Origin: Prorocentrum cordatum
Lineage: Eukaryota; Sar; Dinophyceae; Prorocentrales; Prorocentraceae
Direction: 5' to 3'
Assembly: GCA_963575745.1 (NCBI GenBank)
Contig: CAUYUJ010001337.1
Span: forward strand, 525,150 to 589,149
Length of the DNA stretch: 64,000 nucleotides
Made by a program: the position numbers and the translations under genes. The notes beneath the pieces are model-generated. The model made no database searches. It was not told the origin of the DNA and worked only from the letters and a program-made list of their open reading frames with translations. This document shows positions 41,034 to 52,355 of this stretch, piece by piece; positions within the stretch are counted from its first letter, which is position 1, and each line of letters starts with the position of its first letter.

Positions 41034-41970
41034 TTGGTTCTGGAGAGAGGGCGGGGGGACGTGATTAGGAATGCAGGAGTACGGCTACGACGTCACGCGC
41101 ATCTCGTCCTACGCGAGCGCCATCAAGTCTCTTTCCAGCAATGCATTGCCCATCACAAACAACTGCATGCTGTGGACCGAGTGCGACACGAGCCGGGATG
41201 GAGCGCTATGCATTATTGGTTATTTTGTCCAACTGGCGCGCCCGAGCCAGTGACTCTGGCGCCAGGATCACGAGAACCTCGATGGCGATGCACAGACATG
41301 AAGTAGCTTACTGACGCCAACTTGTCATGTTACAGCAAGCATCGAACTTGCCACATGCCTCTCTCTCAGAGGCCAAGCACAGTGGCATCACGCTCTCCGG
41401 AGCACCTATTCCAAACCTAATGTGCCGCTGCGACATCACGTTCAACACAGGCACGACTGGGCGACTACGAACAGGCATGCCTGTTGGGGTTGATGCGCCG
41501 TGACGCGTTGCGTCTTGCGGCCCACTGCCGCGCCAGCGGCGCGCGTCAGATGTCGCGCCTCAGGCGAGGCGCAGCAACTGGTCCAGCACCAGACTCGAAA
41601 AATACTTCCTGTCTTGTGGCGACCGGCAAGCGTAACCCCAAGCAGCGCATTGAGGTCCCATGGCAGCACGTCCAGGTGTACAGCACAACATATTCGAGAG
41701 CAATTGCGTTTCGAGGATAATGCGCCAAGAGGCCCAATGACAGGATCTTGTCTCCTTGGCCACCTCCACCAAAACCCGACCCCAACTGAGGATCACCTGC
41801 GAGACACGCATCAACAGCCGAGGGAGGCGTCTGGCGATTCTGTTGCCAGCGCCGAGACTCCGCCGAACGGGGGCCAGCGTCTACCTCGCAGCAGAGCGCT
41901 CGCGTCAGAAGTAGAGGAAGATGCAGCAGGGCCACGTGCTCAAGGCACGCAAACAAGTGGTCGATGACCA
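41034..41970 (+). pseudogene. Element 2: unassigned region after dUTPase
   Basis: Short open pieces such as YGYDVTRISSYASAIKSL (41080) and NPKQRIEVPWQHVQVYSTTY (about 41640). Composition is compatible with decayed coding sequence. No domain recognised. Confidence 0.35.
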
Positions 41971-42149
41971 CAACGATGACTGCGGCTCGGACCTCACGGG
42001 CCTCGCCCCCCATCTCTTGGGCGTGCCAGTCACTTGCGGGCCAGGTTACGTCGACGATTGCGACGATGACGATCCCCAGGGCGCCCTCACCTCAGGCTTG
42101 CCTACCCAGTGGTTCCACGGCTCTTCAGTCCCAGCAACGGATCACCAGT

Positions 42150-42840
42150 TGGCGATCACTTCGGAGCCCGGGGCAACTACCAAATTCGACGACATCCATC
42201 ACCTCCTCACCTTCGCCACGTCCTCCCATCACGGCGCTGACATCGTGGAGATTTTGGGTCGGGAGGTTCGGGCCAGCCAGCTCGCTGTCCGTTGCCTGCC
42301 CGCTGCCGCCTCAAGTCGGTCGCCAATTTCGACTTGGCAACCGGCAGCGACCTCAACGACGAGAGCCAGACGGGAGCCGTGGAGCTATACATACGACAAA
42401 CTCGCCCTTGAGTCGCCATCATTTCTCCCGCTTTCCGGCCTTTCGATCGTTGGGCCACGTTTAATTGCAAACGTCGCCACAGCACCTGGCTACGCTCCTA
42501 CGAAGGCGCGGACCCACATGGCCAGTTCTGCGGCTGCATAGTTGCGATGCAGCCGCAGCCAGGCAGCTACTTCGTCAACGAGCAGCCCGACCCATCAGGG
42601 CTGTGCAGTGAGCCGCCTTGACCAGAGGTGCCGGCTGCTGGCGTTGCCAGGCGCGCGCAAGGTCACCCTCGACCAATGCCCATTTGGGCTGCGAGATCGT
42701 CGCGGGGGCATTGTAAGAAAGACCGCGGGGCTGGTCTCCAATGCCCCGGATATCCTCGAGCAGTTAGCGCGCACCTCGAGCGCGCCAATTAGCGCGCCCA
42801 TGTGCACGTTGAGGGCCGCGATGTTGTCGACGCCCAAATG
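42150..42840 (+). pseudogene. Element 2: methyltransferase-like domain
   Basis: Blocks in order: DIVEILGREVRASQLAVR (42239), in the place of a DIVExxGGxG SAM-binding loop; FDLATGSDLND (about 42328), resembling the acidic block after strand 2; ISPAFRPFDRWATFN (42418), resembling the APPCxxFGxxxxxN catalytic motif of C5-cytosine-methyltransferase-like proteins but with Ala-Phe replacing Pro-Cys; FVNEQP (42571); and DQCPFGLR (42672). The Gly-rich loop and the catalytic Cys are lost, and at least one frameshift lies near 42300. Retrotransposons encoding cytosine methyltransferases have been reported from dinoflagellates; whether this domain belongs to that group is an inference. Confidence 0.5.
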
Positions 42841-42904
42841 AGGCCATGGATGATGGCCGAACGGCCTGTCCAGGGCGTCGTGGACCTCGGCCGAAGCCCG
42901 AGAC

Positions 42905-43165
42905 GCCCGCAGATGGCGAATTGTTGTCACGAGTGCGGCGTCGAGGCGGCAGCCTTCCCAGCAGTGGCCTCAGGGGCCCCAGAGAAAGATATCTGAAGTG
43001 CTATAGCCGCTGGTCGCGCACGCTGCACGCGCAAGGCATGCCGGCGCAACGTGCGACCATATTTCCTGATGTGCTCCTGGGACCTGGCCACTGGCCAATG
43101 CCCCCATGGCGCCCCCATACATTGGGAATGCCCAGGCTGCCGAGAAGAGAGGTAAGCGACCTCCA
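42905..43165 (+). pseudogene. Element 2: zinc ribbon-like segment
   Basis: CHECGVEAAAFPAV (42929) and, in another frame, CSWDLATGQCPHG and HWECPGCREER (about 43075-43155). The WECPxC(K/R) ending is shared with element 1. It lies between the methyltransferase-like domain and the integrase. Confidence 0.55.
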
Positions 43166-43439
43166 AGCGCGCGCCCACGAGCTCAGCGAGCGCATGTCCG
43201 CTGATCCTCGCGCGCGGCCGCGCCCGCGTGCCAGCCGACATCCACAAGCGCCAGCGCGACCTGGAGCACCACGCCCAACCAGAAATCAACAGACTCAGCG
43301 CCCCTAAGGAGCCGACCTCGAAGCAGCAGACGAAGACCGCCAGAGCCATCCAGAGCACCAGGGGCCAGTTTAATTTCCAGCGCTGGGGCTCAGGGTAATT
43401 GATATGGCCACTGCGTTGCGGGCCCTCAACTACGAGCCT

Positions 43440-44560
43440 GTCCTGCGGCCGGCGCAGCGCCGAGACGGGCGGCGCCAACAGCGCGGCGATTCTCTCGAGA
43501 CACGCATGCGAAATATACGAAAACGACAGGGCTCGAGCACTGCTTGCAGCCTACGCGCCGCAGTCCATCCTCGACCTCATCGCCACAGCGACTGCCGGGC
43601 ATGTCGCAAGCGGCTTGCGCCAGCACGCTAGATCATCCCCACGCCTTGTTTCTCATCGTGATGTATCAGCACTTCGGATGCGACGTCCTGCGCTACAAGG
43701 ATCACACGATGCTGCGCTTGATCTGCAGCGCCTTGCGATGGCGCCGCGGCCAGGATCACGGACACATGCGACGCAACGTTGCCGGTAGCTGTTGACAGGC
43801 CCTGGATCCAGCCTTTTGGACCGATGGAGACCTTCATCATGGACGGCGACGGCGGGGTGATCTCCGAGTACTTCTGCAGAGGAGTTGAAGAGAAGGGTTG
43901 CCCAGGTGGACATCCGCGCTCTTCGTCAGCACGCTCGCTCGTTGAATGGTGCGACGAGGTGCAATCTTGCGACTCGCTTGCGCACCGCCGAGAAGCAGCT
44001 GGAGCGCGAAAGCGTTGCCGCCAACTTCAATTCCACGATGGCCCACGCCACCTTCGCTGGTAACCGCCCCGCCCGCGTCGGCGGCGGTGCGCCTGGCAGC
44101 GTCGTCTGCGGCAGGCAGCCCACCGCGCTGCCATCGTTCGAAGCAGACGAGGAGGACGCGGGCGACTACGTCGCCGGAGCCAGCCCCGCTGCCGGCGGCA
44201 AGGTGCAACCCAGCCGACTGCAGTGGCGCAGCCGTGACATCGCCCAGTTGCGCATGTGCGAGGCGATTGCGGTTCTCCGCGTAAGCCGCGCTTTCCGGAC
44301 ACGCTCCACAGAGACCGGAGAGGGGCACTTCAATGTGGCTGACCAGGCGAAGATCCACGGGCTTCCCAGCAGAAAGGCTTGGCAGGTCCCGGCGCTCTCC
44401 TTGCTGTGGACCTGGCCAGAAGCAAGGTGGCGGTCAAGGGCCCCGACGCCGAGATGGTCTACATACCGCACATCGCGCCAGGCTCAGGAGCCAGGACCTT
44501 CGGCCATTGGGAGGACGAGCAGGGCAAGCAGCTGACCGAGCAGGCTCGGGAACGCCCTGG
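43440..44560 (+). pseudogene. Element 2: integrase
   Basis: HHCC remnant: the CRACRKRLAP block (about 43595) gives the CxxC. Core blocks are ALFLIVMYQHFGCDV (about 43645), with no clear first Asp; FIMDGDGGVISEYF (about 43833), with the second Asp; then a segment of 80 residues open from 43906 (RALRQHARSLNGATR) that should contain the Glu region; then FNVADQAKIHGLPSRK and LLAVDLARSKVAVKG as C-terminal blocks. Frames change repeatedly. The enzyme would have integrated the cDNA. Confidence 0.65.
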
Positions 44561-44645
44561 ATGTCATCGATGCTTAGTGTCTCTTGTCCCGCAGATGCTT
44601 CCAGCTACCTGACGTTCGTGCCGTGGGTCTCGTGCGTGGTCAGAA

Positions 44646-45240
44646 ATGCGTGGGCGCCTGGCCGGGCTGCATCCGCAGTCTGGTCAATTTGTAGCCCTTT
44701 CGGAACCCAAGCGACGCCCGCCAGCTTTATTGGGCGGTGTCAATTTCGGCGCCGACAGCCTCGTCGGCGAGCAGTGGAAGGACGGTCGCGTCATCCAGTT
44801 CGTCTTGGGTGACGAAGAGCTACTAGCAGCTGGCGTCGGGCAGGGCCAGGGCGGGGCGGTCGGTGACTGCGTTTTCGACGTGCCCAAGGACGCCGCCAGC
44901 GTCACCGAGGGCTGTTAAGCATCAGGCCTGTTTGCGGGTCTCGAAGAGGCCGCTAGCGGCTTCTCGGGCTACATCCAACACTTGATGTTGGCAGCTTCAC
45001 AGGAGGCCGAGGGCGCGGAGGGTTTGGCCCAGGAGTTACAGGAGATGGAGAGCATCGACAGCCAGCAGGTGGCCCGCGCTGCCGTCGAGCACGCTGCCGC
45101 CAGCATAGGCCGCCAGCCACGCGAGAGGCCCCGGCACCTGGAGGCGCAGCGCCAGCGCCAGCACAGGAGGAGAACACGCGGCGTTGTACATGGACCCCGG
45201 AGTGCGAGAGGCATCCTTCACTACCGCGAGGATGCTTAGT
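44646..45240 (+). pseudogene. Element 2: integrase-RT linker
   Basis: FGADSLVGEQWKDGRVIQFV (44750) followed by an acidic Gln/Glu-rich stretch EAEGAEGLAQELQEMESIDS (45009). No catalytic motif. Located between integrase and RT like the corresponding linker of element 1. Confidence 0.45.
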
Positions 45241-45299
45241 TGCCGACGCGTCCACCTCTGCCGCGCTTACAGTATATGCCGCCGTCATGACCGCGGCAA

Positions 45300-46220
45300 T
45301 CAAGCGCGACGCCGTTCTCCTATCGAACGAGGAGGCGTCGAAATGTCCAAGAAGGTGGCCGCAGCCATCCTCGAGGAGCTCGTGATCTGGGCCCAATACA
45401 AGTGTTCCGAGCGACGACCTCCCACAGGCGCTTGGAACGTCATGGGCCCCAGACGCGTCTTCAAGTGGAAGCACCGCATAGGACCTGACAGCAAAAACGG
45501 CGAGGATCACCTGGTGGTTTGCCGCGCCTAGAGGTTTCCGCGACATGGGCGCTGGAGCTTTAGAATCGTGCGCGGCGAAGCGGGCGTCCAAGCGCACTCT
45601 GTCCCCCAAGGCGGCCCGTCGCCCCGACAGGGTCCGCGTCGCCGCGGGCGTCGAGAAGGCTTTCCTGCTGGGCATGACCATTGCCAAGATGCAGGGGCAT
45701 GGCGAAGCTCCACGAGAGGCGGGCTTCACCCTGTCGCCCGGCAGCGCCGCCAGGCAACGTGTCCTCTGACGAGCGGGCCGAGCGCCCGCGCTGCATCGAG
45801 CCGGGCACGGGCTGCAGGGATGCGCCCAAAGCGTTCGTTCTCTATGGAGCTCGCCAGGGTCACGCCCTCGCCCAAGTACATCACAAGGCCGACACGATAG
45901 GGCCCTGAGCTCGAGGTCGAACATCGGGCGTCCGGCGCCTGCGGCGCTGGCGGCTCGGACGGCGCTCGTGCTGTCCAAGCGCGCGAACGATTTCAATTGC
46001 GCTGGACGCAGGGGGCGCGTCGACCGACTCGTCGACCGCATCGAGAGCGTCTTCGGCCAAACAACGGGGGACTACGACGACTTCGCCAACGGCGGAGTCC
46101 ACCGGCACCTTCGTGCCGATGGGGCAGTGACGCGCGACCAGGGCGAGTACATCGACGCGCTGATCCCCAGCGGGAGCGTCAACCTGGTCAAATCGAAGCC
46201 CGACGAGCTGGCCAGAGGTC
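45300..46220 (+). pseudogene. Element 2: reverse transcriptase (RVT_2 type)
   Basis: The RT start is VEMSKKVAAAILEELVIWAQ (45339), parallel to the IALRTELKTWF block of element 1. GVEKAFLLGMT (about 45652) is motif A, with Gly-Val-Glu where a (V/I)D(I/V)xxAF Asp would be expected. APREAGFTLSPGSAA and CIEPGTGCRDAPKAFVLY (about 45794) are later palm blocks. LSKRANDFNCAG (about 45971) stands at the YVDD site and has Ala-Asn-Asp. YDDFANGGVH and NLVKSKPDELA follow. The two catalytic-site changes show that the copy is dead. Confidence 0.75.
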
Positions 46221-47027
46221 CACTCCCGGATCTCCTTGTCTGCTTCCTCGAAGCCGCTGCCTACGCGCTTCTCGCGCAACGCCGCTTTGCCCTCTACGCA
46301 GTTTCGCTGCGACGGGCCAAGAAGAACGCTGCTCGTCAGACACGCGATGCGTCTCAACTCCGTTGTTCTGGCCATGCAGAAGATCAAGTCGCGCGTCGTG
46401 ACGGCTCGTTCAAGCGTGAGGAGGAGGGGGTGCGGCGTGCGTGGCGCTGTATACACGCGTCTGGGCAAGGGCCGCAATGTTGGTGAACTGATCTGCCGCT
46501 TGCTCGAAGCTGTCAGCCGATCGCACAAGCTCGTGTGTCGATCGTCATTCGGCTACGAGCTGCTCGCATCATGCGAAGCAGCAGGTGGCGCCCAGGCACA
46601 TCTCCTGACGCTCCGCGAGATGGTACGCAGACCAGCCTCAGCAGACAAAATCAAGAGGCCGTGTGGGGAGGGGGGCTACGCTGTGCCGGCTGAGCTGTTC
46701 ATAGACGGCACTTCCGTCTTTACCGCCCTGGCCATGGGCCACGCGCGGCCGCCGCCTGAGAATAGTATGGCAGGCCACCTACGGTGGCTATCCGACCAGC
46801 TGCGCACCAAAGAGGTGGCCGACATCCTGTGGTGCGACACCCGCGACAGGAGGGCCGACCCCGCGACAAACGAAAGCGTCGGCCCGGAGGTCGCCCTCGA
46901 CATCTCGGAAGGGAAGTTTGCCCACGAACACCCAACAGTGAGGTTGAGCGAGGAGGGGCGCAAGACGACGATGCCGAGCTCCCAAGGCAGCAACCTCAAC
47001 AGGGACAACGACGAAACCGGTGGGTAA
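46221..47027 (+). pseudogene. Element 2: RNase H and polyprotein C-terminus
   Basis: AAAYALLAQRRFALYAVSLR (about 46256) is the connection. A 264-codon frame at 46236-47027 has SHKLVCRSSFGYELLASCEA, LFIDGTSVFTALAM (RNase H acid) and ILWCDTRDRRADPATNE, the copia C-terminal RNase H blocks, then EGKFAHEHPTVRLSEEG. The stop is at 47025-47027. The same WCDTRD end occurs in element 1. Confidence 0.85.
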
Positions 47028-47530
47028 CCCACTCAGCGTCGCATGTCCAGTTCGTGAATTCGGCGAGTGACCGACGCGCGCATCGTGAATTGCGTTCGCG
47101 AATGCGACGCAATCCATCAAGAAAGACAGAGAGAGAGAGAGAGAGCAGGAAGAGCGAGGCATGCCAGCGAGAGGGCTGTCACCACGAATTGTGCTTGTGG
47201 GGCGGCAGGTTTCGGACCATTGAGCATGCGAGTGAGTAGCTGCGTGCTCCGACCTAGCACAGGGGCAGTTGAAGCGACAGGATCCGGAGTTTTCGTTACC
47301 GCCGCCGTTTTGGCCCGAGTCCTAGATCCGGCAGTTGTTTATGAGGAGCCTGATTAGTAGAGGGCTCGTGGGTTTTCCCATGTTTGCATATTTGTTTCGT
47401 GAGACCTGGTCAGCAGCAGGCCTCCTCCGCTCAGTTTGGTTTTGCTTCGTTGGTTTGGGTGTGATTTGCACATGTGAACCGTCGAGGCACGAGCAGACCC
47501 GCTTGAGCACCATAGTCGATACCTATACGA
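47028..47530. other. Unassigned stretch after element 2
   Basis: Contains a short GA run (47124-47144). If element 2 has a 3' LTR, it would lie here, but the 5' LTR is not recognisable for comparison. Confidence 0.4.
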
Positions 47531-47559
47531 CCACCCTTCGGGTGATAAGGAAATTCGGG

Positions 47560-47770
47560 GATGCCACTATCGATCTCACAATCGACCTCGCTCGATCGAT
47601 CTCACTCGATCGATCTCACAATCGACCTCACTCGATCTATTTCAGTCGACCGGTCTCACAATCGATGCGGCTATCGATGTCAAAATCCATCTCATTATCG
47701 GTCTCACAATCGATCTCACACTCGGTCTCACCATCGATCTCACTATCGATTTCACAACCGATCCCACAAC
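47560..47770. repeat. TCGATCTCAC-type short tandem repeat
   Basis: Units of 12-16 bp built on TCACAATCGA(T/C)CTCAC(T), about 14 times. Confidence 0.85.
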
Positions 47771-47774
47771 CAAC

Positions 47775-48423
47775 GTCATCATCATCATCAACAGCATCGT
47801 CATCAACGTCATCGACATCATCACAGTCATCGGGACACACTTACCATCATCACATCATCACCATCATCACCAAATTCGTCATCATCAGCATCGTCATCAT
47901 CGGGACGCCATCAGCGTCACCATCATCATCATCGACATCATCATCCGCGGGACAGCACCATCATTCTCGGAGCACCACCGTCATCATCACCACTTCATTA
48001 TCATCATGCACAGCCTCATCAACATCATCATCACCATCATCATCATCATCGGGACACCATCATCAGCAACATCATCATCATCATCAACATCAGCATCCCC
48101 ATCATCATCGGGACACCATCATCATCATCACCATCATCATCAGCATCACCATCTTCAACATCACGGGGGCACCATCATCATCAACATCATCATCATCACC
48201 ATCATCGGGCCACCACCATCATCATTATCATCACTTCACCATCATCCCCATCATCAACAGCATCATCATCATCATCATCAGCATCATCGGTACACCATCC
48301 CTTCACCATCAGCATCGTCAACAACATTAACATCATCGGGGCACCATGATCACCATCACCAGCATCACCAACATCATCATCAATCTCCTCATCATGATCA
48401 TCGGGACACCATCGTCATCAACG

Positions 48424-48455
<32 letters not shown>

Positions 48456-49085
48456 GACATCATCTCATCATCATCATCATCCTGAACATCAACATTTTTA
48501 TCAACAACAGCATCATCAACACCATCATCATCGGGACACCATCATCATCATCACCATCATCATCAGCATCACCATCTTCAACATCACGGGGGCACCATCA
48601 TCATCAACATCATCATCATCACCATCATCGGGCCACCACCATCATCATTATCATCACTTCACCATCATCCCCATCATCAACAGCATCATCATCATCATCA
48701 TCATCATCAGCATCATCGGTACACCATCCCTTCACCATCAGCATCGTCAACAACATTAACATCATCGGGGCACCATGATCACCATCACCAGCATCACCAA
48801 CATCATCATCAATCTCCTCATCATGATCATCGGGACACCATCGTCATCAACGTCATCATCATCATCATCATCGACATCATCTCATCATCATCATCATCCT
48901 GAACATCAACATTTTTATCAACAACAGCATCATCAACACCATCATCATCGGGACACCATCATCATCAGCACCACCATCACCATCATCATCATCATCATCA
49001 TCAGCAGCATCGTTTACATCATCATTATCAGCGCCACCATCATCATCAACATCATCGACATCACCATCATCATCATCATCGGGAC
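47775..49085. repeat. CAT/ATC array containing a 423-bp tandem duplication
   Basis: Triplet array of about 1.3 kb. The segment starting CGGGACACCATC at 48109 recurs at 48532 with the same internal landmarks (CAACATCACGGGGGCACC, CATTTTTATCAACAACAG). The duplication unit is 423 bp. Confidence 0.9.
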
Positions 49086-49089
49086 ACCG

Positions 49090-49320
49090 ACGGGACACGG
49101 GCGGGACACCGCGGGCCACCGGACGCCGGTCCGGAATCATTCGGTCCGGCCGCGCCTCAGCCGGAGGCTGGACACCGACGGGGCACCGCGGGCCACCGGA
49201 CGCCAGTTCGGAATCAGTTGGTCCGGCAGCGCCTCAGCGGGAGGTGGGACACCGGAGGGACACCGCGGGCCACCGGACGCCGGTTCGGAATCATTTGGTC
49301 CGGCCGCGCCTCAGCTACAG
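49090..49320. repeat. 77-bp tandem repeat, three units
   Basis: CCGCGGGCCACCGGACGCC recurs at about 49109, 49186 and 49263, each followed by TTCGGAATCA/TCCGGAATCA and GGTCCGGC. Confidence 0.85.
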
Positions 49321-49454
49321 GAGACTTTCTTCTCGCTCGCCCACGCACCTTCGCCTCGCCCGCACGCACGGCACGCACGAACACGAAACCGAAATCGATT
49401 TCCCGGTAGGGGAGTTCTCCGTTCCACTTCGATCTCGTCCCCTCATCTCCGATT

Positions 49455-49620
49455 GTGTTGCCTTCTGCCTCTCCTCATTGTCTCTCTTTGCCGCTGCAGT
49501 TTGTTTCTCGGGGACCTGGAGGTTGTTGTTTCCATGCTCGTGTTATACTCGTTTGATCCCCCTCGCGCCATTCATGTGTGCAAAGGAAGGTTCGCTCCCA
49601 TCTTGCACCCTTTACTTCTA
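49455..49620. repeat. Dispersed repeat, copy 2
   Basis: Same family as 31169-31335. Followed by TCTCCTCC-rich DNA and, to 50840, unassigned sequence with CT-rich blocks and no recognised gene. Confidence 0.6.
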
Positions 49621-50844
49621 GTCTCTCCTCCATGCCTCCTTTTTTCATCGTCCTGGTCCTTCTCATCATTCCCTCTTCTCTAGAGGCTGCATTGCGCATG
49701 TGGCATGGTGAGTGTAACGGTGGGATATCATACTATGACCCGACATGCGTTTGATCGATCACCGTTTTTCGGTTTTGCATGTTACGGCTCAGGGGAGGGG
49801 AGGTGCAGTGTCTGACGGCGCCCATGACAGACCCCCTTTTTCTGCCCCCCGCTGCCAGAGGTAGCAGGGTGATGATTTCTGGAGTACGAGCAGGACTATA
49901 CGTATGATGGTGGTGATGCTGATGATGGTGATGAGGAGGAGCGGGTGTCAGTATGGACGGGGCGAGGGGGAGGGCGAGGATAAATGTTGCACATGGAGTC
50001 GATAGAGGCGGCGCGCGAAGCGACGGGGCGGGCTGCTGTGGGGGTTGAGTGGGTCCTTCTCGTTGACGTCGTCATCCGTCCCTCCTTCGTTCTCCTCCCT
50101 AGTCCCCCCTCTCTTTCTTTTCTTCCTCTGCCTGCCCCGTCCTCATGAGTTTGCTTCCTCACTCCAGTGCATTCCTTCCGTTCTTCTGGTTCCTCCTGTC
50201 GCGCTTCCTCACCCGCCCCCTCCCAAAGCGTGATACTCCCTCCTCTTCCACTTCGGGTCCTTTTCCTCTCCCTCCGCATCCCGATCAGTCTCTGTCAGCC
50301 TTTGTGCTGCTACGGTGGGGGCGCTCGTTACGGAGTGTGTCCCGGAGGCTTCTCTCCTTGTAGGATTCCTTACCTGATGAAGGCCGCGGTGCCATCCATG
50401 GCCAGTCCATGATTGGAGCTCCACCAGCCTTGAGACCCTGGATTCCTGATCCAGGCGTTCCGCATCCGATGCCCTGCCGCGCAGCGAGGCCCGCTGCGGG
50501 GTCAGCAGCGAGGCCCTCTCAGCACCTCATCGTGCCAACACTCGAACGAGTGCTGGCCTCTTTCGGCTTCGCCTCGCCCGAGGAGGCCGGCGCTCGTGGC
50601 CGCCGTGCTGTGGCAGAGGGAGCGGCGAAGGCTGCGCAGCGACAGGAGCTCTGCAGGAGGTCGACCCCTAGCCCACGGGGCTGAGCTGGGGCCGAGGCTT
50701 TTGGCCCCTTGTGGGGCCCTCCTGGGCGCCGTGCACGTGCGGCGTCCCTTTGACATTCAACTGCGACCAGGCGCCCCGGGGGTCCGAGGTGAGAACAAAC
50801 ACGCACTGCCGCTGCCAGCCTGCCCCTTCCTCCGACCCGAGAGG

Positions 50845-51070
50845 GGGCAGGTATACACCACCACCACGTCGATTCCTCCTCCTTCCTCTTCATCTCCTCT
50901 TCATCTCCTCTCCCTCTCTTCCTCCTCCCTCTCTTCATCTCCTCTTCCCTCTCTCCATCTCCTCTTCCCCCCCTCTCTTCACATACACTACCCTTCTCTT
51001 CATCTCCTCTTTCCTGGGAGAGGGAGGGTGTGAGGGAGGTGGTGGTGGTGTATTTTTTGGGGGGGCCCGT
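50845..51070. mobile_element. 226-bp MITE-like element, copy 2
   Basis: Inner terminal repeat TACACCACCACCAC at 50854-50867, complement at 51039-51052. The right end (GTGTATTTTTTGGGG then GGGCCCGT) matches the right end of copy 1, and the sub-terminal CTCCCTCTCCCAGGAA block of copy 1 is present here in complement (about 51010-51030). The interior is longer because of CTT/CCT expansions. Non-coding. Confidence 0.7.
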
Positions 51071-52350
51071 AGCATCAGGACTTCGCGCAGGCCGCGGCCG
51101 GGAAGGGCGCCGCCGCACGCTGGCCCGAAGCCCGGCCATTCCGCCATAGGGGGCGGGTCCTGAGGGAAATGGGGGGCCTTGAGGTCTGTCACCGTTTTCG
51201 GGGTCTCGGGGCTTTCCACGGCCCTTGGGACTGTCAGAACGAGTCAACGTGATGAGCTGGTCCTGGGGGGGGACCCCGGGCCCGTTTCCCGCAAGACCCG
51301 TTTACACCATGCTCGGATGCCCCGAAGCCCGACCAGGACCGACCGCAGCAGGAAACGGGGCCGAGCAGCGAGCGGGACGCCTCAGAGGAGGAGAGGTAGC
51401 TGCCTTTGCCTCGCTTCCGCCTGTCTGGGATGCCCTCGTCGCCACCGCTGGATTCGCCCCGAAGTTCTGGCCAGAGCGCACCCCTGGAGAGGTCTGAGGA
51501 GCAGCGGTATCGGAAGACTCGGCGGCGAGCGGGGGGGGGCAGGAGAAGGCCTGCCCAGAAGAAGGGGGCAGCACTGCTCGGCGGCCCTCGGGCCTTCTGA
51601 GAGGTGTCCTGCGTCCCCGGGGAAGGCTTTGGACACTCATCGGAAGGCCCGGAGACCTCCGAGCCCTCTGAGATGGCCCGCCCCGTCTCGCTTTCCCCCC
51701 GGGGCTGGCCCTCGACATGACCGACCGAAGCGGGAAACGGAGCCGAACAGCGAGCGGGACACCGACGCACCCCTTCCGCAGCGCAGGAGGGGCCCCCCGG
51801 GCGGAGAGGGGAGAAGCGACAAGCGAGGAGACGGGGGTGACGGGAGGGGGTCGGTGGGCGCCGCGCCGGGCGCGCCGGGCAGCCCGCGCATGGCGGCAGC
51901 GAGCCAGGGGCTCGGCTCAGGGAGCTGCAAAACGGACTAAATTGCGAGCGCTGGGAGGCGAAATCTGAACCCTACCCTCGCCGATCAAGAGTTCAGGCAA
52001 CCCCATTGGCGGCGGGGTAGGATCCGGAATTTGTCGAACACGTGGCACACTCCGAACCCTATCCTCGCCTCCCATCGATTTGGGAGAATCGATGGCTCGG
52101 GGGTTCGGATTCGGGTGTCGCCACCTAAGCGTGCCGCTCAGACGCGGCCTCATCAGGCGGGGCATTCCAGAAACCTTGTCAAGCACCCCTTTGATGCTCT
52201 CCCCTTCGTCCGACCCGACCCGTATTCTGCTCGAAGAGGTTAGAGTGGTTTGCAACATAATTATGGGCATTCGCAGAAAGGGCCACAGTGTTGCCCTGGA
52301 GACACTCACGGCTATGATTTGCATGTGTGTCTTTCGATGTGATATATGAC
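51071..52350. other. Unassigned GC-rich stretch
   Basis: No gene recognised. A block with GAAACGG(G/A)GCCGA and CAGCGAGCGGGAC occurs twice (about 51348-51385 and 51732-51765). Confidence 0.5.
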
Positions 52351-52355
52351 AGCGC

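Larger units (their letters stand above)
37430..47027 (+). mobile_element. Degraded Ty1/copia retrotransposon, element 2
   Basis: About 9.6 kb on the plus strand with, in order, Gag, zinc knuckle, RING-like finger, protease, dUTPase, methyltransferase-like domain, zinc ribbon, integrase, RT and RNase H. Stops and frameshifts every 200-400 bp make it a relic. Higher GC than element 1, and none of its micro-hairpins. The IN-RT-RH order identifies copia. LTRs were not found. Confidence 0.85.

Noticed and set aside
47335-49683. 331- and 302-codon His/Ser/Ile-rich frames
   Set aside because: Follow the CAT array and the 77-bp repeat.
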